Assembly: GCA_902800525.1 (NCBI GenBank)
Contig: CADCEV010000008.1
Span: 1 to 64,000, forward strand
Direction of reading: 5' to 3'
Length of the DNA: 64,000 nucleotides
DNA from: an uncultured Bacteroidales bacterium
GTDB lineage: Bacteria; Bacteroidota; Bacteroidia; Bacteroidales; Paludibacteraceae
Under the pieces are notes generated by a model that was not told where the DNA came from, searched no databases, and was given only the letters and a program-made list of their open reading frames with translations. Numbering within the stretch: position 1 is the stretch's first letter; every line of letters begins with the position of its first letter. Made by a program: the position numbers and the translations under genes. Below are positions 53,901-60,808 of this stretch, piece by piece.

Positions 53901-54214
53901 ACCATAACGTGCAAGACCTGTTTAGCATGTTCACTTCCCGTTTCGGTCAGCCGGGTGCTCCTTCTTATTCCCGCTTTAATGTAACGAGCGAGGGTATAGA
54001 GGTAGTGACATACAAGACAGATGACAGTGGCAACAAGGAGGTATTCAACACTATTAAGGTAAAACGTACCAAACCGCATACTTCCACTACGGGTATTGAG
54101 AATGTGAATGTTATGCCGAATGTGCAGAATGGAGAGAAATTCATCCACAACGGCCAGCTCTACATCCTCAAAGATGGCAGAATTTTCAATATGATGGGAC
54201 AAAAAGTGCAATAA
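50978..54214 (+). CDS. Secreted beta-helix, Ig-like and metallophosphoesterase protein with C-terminal tail
   Basis: 1078 residues; longer paralogue of the preceding gene. Order: signal peptide, beta-helix (about 20-380; RYVSPTGDDGDGKSWEHAK, GDTMFIAEGVYNE), a BIG2-type Ig-like domain (about 390-475), purple-acid-phosphatase-like beta-sandwich, and a phosphoesterase domain with MSDSHIQ near 685, FPGDFADTG near 715, TDGNHDD near 755, SHKNIFSGAGHH near 850 and IQGHDHCYE near 888. The end EKFIHNGQLYILKDGRIFNM is the shared tail. An insertion with NTNTNMTGKSGG lies behind GHDH. Likely surface or secreted phosphatase. Confidence 0.85.
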   Translation: MKRFLLLLTLSAAVLCASASNRYVSPTGDDGDGKSWEHAKTTIAGAIWSVGVGDTMFIAEGVYNEAISAQDGATYMGGYNAETGERDLELYESILDGTGMTSWLLVKYDNPPANPIMIDGLVFQNAKHNTWGAAAVYMRGNMTVQNCHFRDCESGSNAGAIWIEQGASEVAAVVRNCLIENCVCTGTESGVGGIYSTEGQGLIENCVIRGCKGSIGGIRNNAGIVQNCVLYNNHSTYNGCIYGAGSFFNNTICNNYGDRYAGSRTTGRVTNTVFWGNSTTYEYVNYVDASSGATMNIGDAGTGITLGLNTNNSAEDGPNFMNPTNFVGLPKTEVEKTSMAKASFALTAFSTKLLDKADDASAPAKDIDGVSRPKGTKADIGAYEYDPNAVVVSVTGVSIVPASIEIIEGKTGTLVAQVVPENANNKRVEWSIDNPAIATIQNGKVTGVAVGTTTARVKTLDGEFTASASVIIKPKPPVKYPQEVLDAEAKYKMEDFTVPSYIKFLVPKTAAKIDSLEEDNAPLLPTIAGNIAKMNEAIANLQPKQMPYNQIATIYGDPATHMGFCWFTNGGITEGKVQLVAKANATAADFTESNGVIEVSAQTTNANLHYTPIQASESPKYDICTAAGLPRNTKFDYVSHKAQATNLTPGTVYSWRVGYGEYWSEIAQFVTKDANQGDFSFIYMSDSHIQDYEYIEEARKCAAAVAKNESDAKFCLFPGDFADTGGDTNSEWQWEQWFDGSMRAALNKMAFVPTDGNHDDSKSLNYDYHFNTDWGFANAAQTKPQFKGITYSFVYGDVLFLVYSLQDWWRAEGTTEEGMQSPYLSLDVRNWFLDEIAKHPNTKYRVTLSHKNIFSGAGHHTDDECPLIRNMMLPIFKECEIDLAIQGHDHCYEVMGPVNPDTRTVIENAISGVESVSVNTNTNMTGKSGGTFTTDDGTLYFIGATCGRKRYYPYTKQKMEEEYTEDPSILFDYHHHNVQDLFSMFTSRFGQPGAPSYSRFNVTSEGIEVVTYKTDDSGNKEVFNTIKVKRTKPHTSTTGIENVNVMPNVQNGEKFIHNGQLYILKDGRIFNMMGQKVQ

Positions 54215-54263
54215 TTGCATAAAAACCAATTATATTTAATTAACCAATTAAAAAAAATCTATT

Positions 54264-56156
54264 ATGAAAAAACTATTTCTATTTTTCGCTGCGATGCTGG
54301 TAGCAGTAGCAGTGAATGCGCAAACGGATTTCTCAACCCCGGGTTATTCCTGCGCAGCAGATGACGCTGTTCTTGCTAATGTCTACGGATTATCTCTTGT
54401 CACATCCGCAGAGCCTCACTACATTCAATGTGCAGAAGCAACTTATAACGTTGTACTGGCAACTTGGACTGTTTCAGCTACACGTGGTTGCTATATCTCT
54501 GCTTCTTTGGACATGGGTCCAGCTTACGGATCTAACAAACATATCTTTGAGGTTACAATAAAGGATAGCAAAGGTAATACCAAAGGTACGTTAGTTGAAG
54601 CTGCAGAAAGTACGGCTGCTGACAAAGTAGTAGCTTTGGATGGCACCATTCTTATCCCGGCTGAAGGCGAATATACCGTAGAATTAATAAGCAGACGCCA
54701 ATATGGTAAAGGTACTATCAAGAATATCATCCTAACTTATGCAGCTGATGCTCCGTCGGAGATCATTGATGTTGCTTCTGTTGAACTCAACAAGAGCGAG
54801 GTAATGCTGGATCTTGAGGAAGTAGAATTACTCGTAGCTACCGTTAGTCCGGACAATGCTACCGATCCTACGGTAACTTGGGAAAGTAGTGATGAAGCTG
54901 TTGCAACAGTAAGCGAAACCGGTTTGGTTAAAGCAATTGCTGAGGGTACTGCTACTATTAAAGCAAAAGCTGGCGAGAAAGAAGCTACATGTGCAGTTAC
55001 CGTAGCAGCTGCGGCTGTTCCGGAGGTTAATTTCGCTGATCCTTGCGTTTTGGCTGGTAAAGTAGCGCATCTGGAAGGAGCTATCTGGAAAAATGAGAAC
55101 TATAAACTTTATGGTGACGGTGGTAGCAACAAAAATTATGGAACAGCATCTTGGACGATTAATGTAACCAAACCGTGCGTTGTAAATGGTGTACTTAATG
55201 GAGTAGAAGGTGGTCATATTTTTGGTGTAGATTTGTATCAAGGCGAAAAGTTGATCGGTTCTCTGGAACAACCGGAAGGAAAAACTTGGAGTGCAGGTGA
55301 GATTGCTTTAGATGGAACACTTACCTTCGCAACCGCAGGCAATTATACTATCAAACTCCGTAATACGCAAGAGTGGTCTTCGGGTAAAGTGGCCGGTGTA
55401 ACCCTTACATATGTAAGTGATCTGCCGAAAACACTCTATTTGAAGCCGGGTGTATGGGCTGCTGATGGCGCTAAGTTTGCCGTTTGGGATATTACCCATA
55501 GTGCATGGTCTGATTTTATGACTTTAGCTGCCGGAGAGACCGACATCTATACCACTACGGTTTCTGCTGCTGCCGCTAAAGTAATCTTCGTTCGTTTGAA
55601 TGGTGAAGCCACTGCGCCTGACTGGAAAGACAAATGGAATCAATCGGGTGATCTGGATATCGTAGAAGGCAAACTGTACGTTATTACTACCGCTGAGGGA
55701 GCAGGTGCTTGGGGAAATCTTGATCCTGTTTTGGAGAACGGATACTATCTCGTTGGTAAATTCAATGGTGTTGAACAATGGGATTATGCAAGTCTGAGCG
55801 CGGAGAAGAAACTCGCTACAAGCCCTGAGACTGAGAACGAATACATCATTACAGTAGCTTTGAAAGCAGATGATAAATTCAAAGTTATCTCTTTAGAGAA
55901 TGACGTTTTCATGACTTGGTATGGAGAAAATGATTATGTAGTTACTGCCGCTACTGCCGGAGCATCAAAGACCATTTATTTCAGTCCGGTTTATAAAGAT
56001 GCTTGGGGTGGTCATTATTACATCCAAGCTAACGATCCGACAGCTATTTCTAACACAGAGGCTGAGGTGAAGGCACAGAAAGTTATTGAGAACGGACAGA
56101 TCTTTATTCTCAAGAACGGCGTTAAGTACAACGTATTAGGTGCAAGTGTAAAGTAA
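54264..56156 (+). CDS. Secreted modular protein (jelly-roll, Ig-like, starch-binding-like) with C-terminal tail
   Basis: 630 residues. A signal peptide (LFLFFAAMLVAVAVNAQ) is followed by a beta-sandwich (about 20-165), a BIG2 Ig-like domain (about 170-250; VELNKSEVMLDLEEVELLVA, ATVSETGLVKAIAEGTATIK) and a second beta-sandwich (about 255-390). Next is a CBM-like module (about 392-490; LYLKPGVWAADGAKFAVWDI). The C-terminus KVIENGQIFILKNGVKYNVL is the shared tail. No enzyme domain is visible. The beta-sandwiches resemble those of the protein at 39590-42808. It is probably a glycan-binding surface protein. Confidence 0.8.
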   Translation: MKKLFLFFAAMLVAVAVNAQTDFSTPGYSCAADDAVLANVYGLSLVTSAEPHYIQCAEATYNVVLATWTVSATRGCYISASLDMGPAYGSNKHIFEVTIKDSKGNTKGTLVEAAESTAADKVVALDGTILIPAEGEYTVELISRRQYGKGTIKNIILTYAADAPSEIIDVASVELNKSEVMLDLEEVELLVATVSPDNATDPTVTWESSDEAVATVSETGLVKAIAEGTATIKAKAGEKEATCAVTVAAAAVPEVNFADPCVLAGKVAHLEGAIWKNENYKLYGDGGSNKNYGTASWTINVTKPCVVNGVLNGVEGGHIFGVDLYQGEKLIGSLEQPEGKTWSAGEIALDGTLTFATAGNYTIKLRNTQEWSSGKVAGVTLTYVSDLPKTLYLKPGVWAADGAKFAVWDITHSAWSDFMTLAAGETDIYTTTVSAAAAKVIFVRLNGEATAPDWKDKWNQSGDLDIVEGKLYVITTAEGAGAWGNLDPVLENGYYLVGKFNGVEQWDYASLSAEKKLATSPETENEYIITVALKADDKFKVISLENDVFMTWYGENDYVVTAATAGASKTIYFSPVYKDAWGGHYYIQANDPTAISNTEAEVKAQKVIENGQIFILKNGVKYNVLGASVK

Positions 56157-56182
56157 TTCGGTGAAAAGCCAAGTTTTAATCA

Positions 56183-56210
56183 GAAAAAGCGCATTTCGGT
56201 GCGCTTTTTC
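56183..56210. terminator. Bidirectional rho-independent terminator
   Basis: GAAAAAGCGC and GCGCTTTTTC pair perfectly around ATTTCGGT, with A/T runs on both sides. It ends the secreted protein operon. Confidence 0.95.
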
Positions 56211-56279
56211 GTTGTATATGAGAGGTGTGAAGGAGGTGTGAAAAAGGGGGAAGAGAGGTGAGGAGTGTGTAAAGAGGGA

Positions 56280-56323
56280 GTGAAAGGGTGGTGAAAGGGT
56301 GGTGAAGGGGTGGTGAAAGGGTA
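56280..56323. repeat. 11-bp tandem array GTGAAAGGGTG, four copies
   Basis: GTGAAAGGGTG, GTGAAAGGGTG, GTGAAGGGGTG and GTGAAAGGGTA follow without gaps. Confidence 0.9.
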
Positions 56324-56354
56324 GCTAAAAAGCAGCGAGTTACCCTTATTACCT

Positions 56355-56406
56355 CGCACTTATGACGCACTTATGACGCACTTATGACGCACTTATCACG
56401 CACTAA
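56355..56406. repeat. 11-bp tandem array CGCACTTATGA, about 4.7 copies
   Basis: Three exact CGCACTTATGA units, a fourth ending CA instead of GA, and a partial fifth. Unit length equals that of the preceding array but the sequence is unrelated. Confidence 0.9.
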
Positions 56407-56514
56407 TTTTTCACAGTTAACACGTTGGTATTATATACTATGTATATAATACTGCCATGATGATGTGTTTGGCGCCCAAAAAGCGATAAATATGGTATAT
56501 TTTCGGCGTGGAAG

Positions 56515-57291
56515 TTATACCGCGCGGACTTCGATACCGAGTGATCTGAGTTTGGAGGAAATACCTGTGGGGATAGCTGTGTCTGTGATGATGCAATGCA
56601 GATCCGAGGCGTCGGCGATATGGACGTAACTGCGTTTATTGAATTTGGAGGAATCGAAGACCGCAATCACTTTCGCCGCCTGTTGGATCATGATTTGGTT
56701 GAGGAGGGCTTCTTCGAGGCTTGCCGCCGAGACACCGTTTTCTATATTGAACGAGTCCACACCGAGGAAGAGTTTGTATCCGCTGAAGTTTCGTAGCGTT
56801 GAGATAGCGAGCGGACCGACCGTAGCATGGCTGTTGACGCGCACATGTCCGCCAAGGAGCATGACATCAAAACGCTTGTATTCCATGAGTTCGGTAGCGA
56901 TATTCATGGCGTTTGTGATGATGTGGAGATTGTTGAAGCGCTGTAGATGTCTTGCCACTTCGAGTGTAGTAGTGCCGGAATCGAGCATGATAAAATCGCC
57001 GTCCTTGATCATCTTCGCCGCTTCTTCTCCGATGCGCTCTTTCTCCTTGAAGTTGAACATCTGCTTTTTGGAGATCGCCACATCTTCGTTTTGGTTGTCG
57101 ATGGGTTTGCGCATGGCTCCTCCCCGTGTGCGGACAAGCAGATTTCGGGCCTGTAAGATAGTGAGGTCCTTCCGAATAGTGACTTCCGAGATACCTGTTT
57201 CGCGGCTGAGTTCCGTAACAAGCACTTCCTCTTTGTGTTCCAATTGGCGTAAGATCAAGGCTCTACGCTCTTTTGCGGACGAAGCGTTCAT
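56515..57291 (-). CDS. DeoR family transcriptional regulator
   Basis: 258 residues from the ATG at 57291; the frame is open to 57546 but that stretch is leader with a long hairpin. The N-terminal helix-turn-helix reads VLVTELSRETGISEVTIRKD near residue 23, followed by RGGAM, typical of DeoR. The sensor domain (about 75-250) has MLDSGTTTLEVARHL and MLLGGHVRVNSHATVGPLA, which bind a sugar phosphate. By position, divergent from the SusC/SusD locus and close to agaS genes, it is a candidate controller of these genes (AgaR-like). Confidence 0.88.
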   Translation of the reverse strand: MNASSAKERRALILRQLEHKEEVLVTELSRETGISEVTIRKDLTILQARNLLVRTRGGAMRKPIDNQNEDVAISKKQMFNFKEKERIGEEAAKMIKDGDFIMLDSGTTTLEVARHLQRFNNLHIITNAMNIATELMEYKRFDVMLLGGHVRVNSHATVGPLAISTLRNFSGYKLFLGVDSFNIENGVSAASLEEALLNQIMIQQAAKVIAVFDSSKFNKRSYVHIADASDLHCIITDTAIPTGISSKLRSLGIEVRAV

Positions 57292-57340
57292 GGCGATTAG
57301 CTTTTTTGTAGTTAAAAAAAGCACGAGCCGGAAGTCCAAA

Positions 57341-57442
57341 AAACGAAGTCGGTCAACTCTGTAACGATGTCCTTCCGACTCATGCAGACATGAGTAACGA
57401 GGACACATTTCTTTCGTTACATAAAGTTTGACCGACTCGTTT
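57341..57442. promoter_or_regulatory. 102-nt long hairpin in the DeoR leader
   Basis: Outer arms ACGAAGTCGGTCAACT (57343-57358) and AGTTTGACCGACTCGT (57425-57440) pair along about 15 positions with one bulge. Middle pairs are GTAACGA with TCGTTAC and TGTCCT with AGGACA; the inner hairpin is ACTCATG-CAGA-CATGAGT (57378-57395). On the minus strand six T (57338-57343) follow the stem, as in a terminator or attenuator. Confidence 0.65.
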
Positions 57443-57499
57443 TTAAGAAATATGTCTATGTGCTGTAGTACACTAACAGCATTTTTTTTAAAATTCGGT

Positions 57500-57532
57500 G
57501 CAAAGTTACAACAAATTTTCGATATATGCAAA
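57500..57532 (-). promoter_or_regulatory. Promoter of the DeoR gene
   Basis: On the minus strand TTTGCATATATCG (from 57532) precedes TAACTTTGC (complement of 57500-57508) with a 20-nt spacer. The leader is about 200 nt and includes the long hairpin. Confidence 0.75.
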
Positions 57533-57678
57533 TAAAAACGTTTCATTGAAACTTTCGAAACGTTATGAAAGGTTATTTTTAATCGTTAAATTATTGAAAT
57601 ATAGCGATTTACGATATTTTGAATATTTTTCTGCTATTTAGCATATTTTAGTATATAGTATAATTCCTAAAAAAGTAG

Positions 57679-57687
57679 TAATTTTGC
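57679..57687 (+). promoter_or_regulatory. -7 box of the promoter for the amidohydrolase/GH36/SusC operon
   Basis: TAATTTTGC at 57679-57687, 31 bp before the ATG at 57719. A TTTG at the expected distance is not clear, which would suit an activator-dependent promoter. Confidence 0.5.
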
Positions 57688-57718
57688 AACCGTTAACAAA
57701 GTTAAAACCTAATCGATC

Positions 57719-58819
57719 ATGAAAAAATATTGTTTATTTCTTGCGGTAATAGCCTTATTAACAGCGAGTTGCGCTGCTCCGAAAGGTGAAAATGCGTCGG
57801 CAAACCCGGCAGACAAGATTTTGCTGAAAGATTTTAATCCGATTGTGGTGAACAATCTCCCAGTGACGAAAGTGGATCGTGCCAAGTACACGATTATCGA
57901 CATGCACTCCCATGATTATGCTGTTAATCAGGAGGAGATAGCACAATGGGTGAAAGTGATGGATGAAGTGGGTGTGGAGCACACGGCGATCATGCATTGC
58001 TCATGGATCGGTCGTCCGTTTGAGGAGGTAGTAGAGGCTTATGCGCCGTTCAAGGAGCGTTTCCGTCTGTGGTGTTGCTTCGATTATTCGGACATGAGCG
58101 AAGAAGGTATTCAGAAGGCGTGTGCGTTGTTGGAGCGTTACCACAATGAGCTTGGCGCAGTTGGTGTCGGCGAATTGGGCGACAAGGGCGAAGGCGATAC
58201 CTATGCGCGTCCGGTAGAAGGCAAAGATATTCATATTGACGATCCTCGCATCCGTCCGCTGATCCGGAAAGCCGGCGAGTTGAAGATGCCGATCAGCATT
58301 CATATTGCCGAGCCGTACTGGATGTACCTGCCGATGGATGAGACGAATGACGGTCTGGTGAATGCGGTTACATGGCATGTGGACACGACCAACTGTTATG
58401 GTTATAACAAGCTGATGGAGACGTTTGAGAACGCACTTCGCGAGAACCCGAACACGCTTTTCATTGCTTGCCACTATCTGAATATGAACCACGACCTGCC
58501 GCGTTTAGGTGCGTTGTTGGACAAATATCCGAACATGTATATGGATATTTCCGCCCGCGTAGCGGAGTCCGCGCACACGCCACGCGCGACGCGCGAGTTC
58601 CTTATTAAATATCAGGACCGCGTTCTTTTCGGAACCGACAACGGTATGGAGGCGGATATGTACCGCAAGATTTTCCGTGTTTTGGAGACGAACGACGAGC
58701 ATTTCTATGTGCCGGAGTATGGTTATCATTGGGCATTGAGCGGATTTAATCTGCCGGACGAAGTGCTCTATAAGTTGTATAGAGGAAATGCTGAGAGGAT
58801 TATCAAGGAGTATAAGTAG
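57719..58819 (+). CDS. Amidohydrolase-2 family lipoprotein
   Basis: 366 residues with lipobox ALLTASC (Cys17). The barrel starts TIIDMHSHDYAVN near residue 60 (H-x-H metal ligands), with MPISIHIAEPYWM near 195 (His), LFIACHYLNMNHD near 250 (His) and VLFGTDNGMEAD near 303 (Asp). These are the ligands of the amidohydrolase_2 (TIM-barrel) group, which hydrolyses or decarboxylates small cyclic or acylated compounds. The substrate is unknown; it is likely periplasmic or surface exposed. First gene of the SusC/SusD locus. Confidence 0.85.
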   Translation: MKKYCLFLAVIALLTASCAAPKGENASANPADKILLKDFNPIVVNNLPVTKVDRAKYTIIDMHSHDYAVNQEEIAQWVKVMDEVGVEHTAIMHCSWIGRPFEEVVEAYAPFKERFRLWCCFDYSDMSEEGIQKACALLERYHNELGAVGVGELGDKGEGDTYARPVEGKDIHIDDPRIRPLIRKAGELKMPISIHIAEPYWMYLPMDETNDGLVNAVTWHVDTTNCYGYNKLMETFENALRENPNTLFIACHYLNMNHDLPRLGALLDKYPNMYMDISARVAESAHTPRATREFLIKYQDRVLFGTDNGMEADMYRKIFRVLETNDEHFYVPEYGYHWALSGFNLPDEVLYKLYRGNAERIIKEYK

Positions 58820-58914
58820 TCGTCTAGTTGAAAGTTGATAGTTGATAGAAGTCGTCTAGTTGAAAGTTGATAGTTGATAGTTGATAGTTGAAAGAAGTCG
58901 TCTAGTTGAAAGTT
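58820..58914. repeat. Three AAGTCGTCTAGTTGAAAGTT blocks with TGATAGT units
   Basis: The block AAGTCGTCTAGTTGAAAGTT or a near copy occurs at about 58820, 58850 and 58892, separated by TGATAGT heptamers. The same block is found at 44850-44878, 14 kb away. Confidence 0.85.
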
Positions 58915-58916
58915 TT

Positions 58917-60791
58917 ATGAAACGTAATTTATTATATATTCTTGCGGCGGTGGCATTGTTTGGATGCACGAAGCCCCAGAGCGAACGGTTGATCTGCGCG
59001 GAAGCGGAGATGAGTGCTTTTCCGTATAGCCAGAATGGTTTGAAAGTGACCCGTCACCAGACAGTAACGCCGGTAGAAGGCGTTGAAGGTCTGGAGGTGA
59101 TCGAGACCTATTTTTTGAACGAGGGCAAGGCCGTTACCGTCAAAGCCTATGAGCTTTGCCGTACAGAGGTGGTGGCGAAAGACAGCGTTGTATGGTCGTT
59201 GCAACCGAGTAGCACCTCCGCCCGTCTGGACTGGGTTCTGCCTGTAACGGAAGGTTTCAGCAAAGAGAACTACCTCGGCATGAACAATACCGATTACGGA
59301 GGCGGCATTCCGGTAGTGGATCTATGGCAGAAGGACGGCGGAATAGCGCTGGGTCTGTTTGAGCCGGTGCTCCGCATGATCTCCATGCCGGTGGAATGGA
59401 AACGGTATGACAACAAAGTGACGATAGCGCTTCGTTATACTTTGCCGGAGCCGGTGGAATTAGAAAAAGGCGATACGCTGCATTGCTTCAAGGCATTCCG
59501 CTATGCGCACAAAGGCGATTATTTCAATGCGCTCCGTACATTCTCGGATTATATGCAAGCGAATGAGGGCGTGAAGATGAAACCGTCCGAGCCGGAAGCG
59601 TTTGAGCCGGTTTGGTGTGCGTGGGGCTACGGCCGTCCGTTCAAGATGGACATGGTGTTGGGCACGTTGGACAAGGTAGCTGAACTCGGTTTTACCTGGG
59701 TCGATATCGATGACGGTTATCAGATCGCAGAGGGCGATTGGAACACCAACAAATATTTCCCAGGCGGCGATAAAGACATGCGTCACATTACCGATGAGGT
59801 ACACAAACGCGGCATGAAAGCCAAATTATGGTGGGCGCCGTTAGCGGCTGATCCGGACACGAAGCTGGTGAAAGAGCACCCGGAGATGTTGCTCAAGACC
59901 GAAGAATGGGCGCACGAGTATATCACGTGGTGGGACAGCTGGTATCTCTCGCCGGTGAACCCCGCCGTAGATGCCTATACGACCGACCTGCTGAAAATGT
60001 TCCTGCAGAGATGGAACTTCGACGGTCTGAAGATCGACGGTCAACACCTGAACTGCTGTCTGCCGGATTATAACGAGGCTTCCGGTCTGAGCAGCGCGTG
60101 GGATGCACCGGAACAGATGCCGAGTTATTTCGGAAAGATCTATGATCAGGCGCGTGCGATGAAGCCGGACGCTGTCATTCAAGTATGCCCGTGCGGCTGT
60201 GCGGTGAACTATTTCCTTGTTCCGGAGATCAACCAAGCGGTAGCATCGGATCCGATGAGTTCTCGTCAGGTGCGTATGAAACGCAAAGCGTACGCGGCGA
60301 TGGCTCCCGGTCTGGCGTATTACGGAGATCATATTGAGTTGACCGACGGCGGCGATGATTTTGCCACACAGATCGGTACCGGTTCGGTTATCGGAACGAA
60401 GTTCACGTATCCGGAAGATAATCCCGATTGGAATGAAGGTCCGTTCAAGTTGACGCCGGAGAAAGAGGCGCTGATCAAGAAATGGATGAAGATCTACAAG
60501 GAGAATAACCTTGCCCGCGGCGAGTATCTGAATCTCTATACCTGGGGGTATGATTATCCCGAGGCACACGTTATTCGTCAAAACGGGGCGATGTACTATG
60601 CGTTCTATATTGACGATGATCCGCTGTTTGACGGTACCATCGAGCTTCGCGGCTTGGAGAAGGGCAGGACTTATACCGCCGTTGAATACACGGCGGATGA
60701 ACCGCGCGAGTTCAAAGTAAGCGGAGACAATCCGTTTATTGACGTGCAATTTGCACGCAATTACTTGTTGAAATTGACAATGGACAATTAA
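58917..60791 (+). CDS. GH36-type alpha-galactosidase lipoprotein
   Basis: 624 residues from the ATG at 58917, chosen because it gives a lipoprotein signal (LAAVALFGC, Cys17); the longer frame begins inside the intergenic repeat. A beta-sandwich N-terminal domain is followed by the barrel with WVDIDDGYQIAEGDW near 262, and GLKIDGQHL near 370 (nucleophile Asp) and AVASDPMSSRQVRMKR near 440 (acid/base Asp). This layout matches GH36 of the GH-D clan, which splits alpha-galactosides or alpha-GalNAc. The exact linkage cannot be read. It is followed by SusC 17 bp later. Confidence 0.85.
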   Translation: MKRNLLYILAAVALFGCTKPQSERLICAEAEMSAFPYSQNGLKVTRHQTVTPVEGVEGLEVIETYFLNEGKAVTVKAYELCRTEVVAKDSVVWSLQPSSTSARLDWVLPVTEGFSKENYLGMNNTDYGGGIPVVDLWQKDGGIALGLFEPVLRMISMPVEWKRYDNKVTIALRYTLPEPVELEKGDTLHCFKAFRYAHKGDYFNALRTFSDYMQANEGVKMKPSEPEAFEPVWCAWGYGRPFKMDMVLGTLDKVAELGFTWVDIDDGYQIAEGDWNTNKYFPGGDKDMRHITDEVHKRGMKAKLWWAPLAADPDTKLVKEHPEMLLKTEEWAHEYITWWDSWYLSPVNPAVDAYTTDLLKMFLQRWNFDGLKIDGQHLNCCLPDYNEASGLSSAWDAPEQMPSYFGKIYDQARAMKPDAVIQVCPCGCAVNYFLVPEINQAVASDPMSSRQVRMKRKAYAAMAPGLAYYGDHIELTDGGDDFATQIGTGSVIGTKFTYPEDNPDWNEGPFKLTPEKEALIKKWMKIYKENNLARGEYLNLYTWGYDYPEAHVIRQNGAMYYAFYIDDDPLFDGTIELRGLEKGRTYTAVEYTADEPREFKVSGDNPFIDVQFARNYLLKLTMDN

Positions 60792-60808
60792 AAAATGATT
60801 CATATACC

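Larger units (their letters stand above)
56211..56514. other. Low-complexity intergenic region downstream of the DeoR gene
   Basis: Purine-rich stretch (GGTGTGAA, GGTGAGG), then two neighbouring 11-bp tandem arrays at 56280-56323 and 56355-56406. No gene seen. Confidence 0.7.

Noticed and set aside
57292..57546. N-terminal extension of the DeoR protein to the ATG at 57546
   Set aside because: The promoter -7 box at 57500-57508 lies inside this stretch, and the long hairpin would be coding; the ATG at 57291 gives the standard DeoR start.
58881..58916. Upstream in-frame start of the GH36 gene
   Set aside because: The 12 extra residues come from the intergenic repeat and would block the lipoprotein signal; the ATG at 58917 is preferred.
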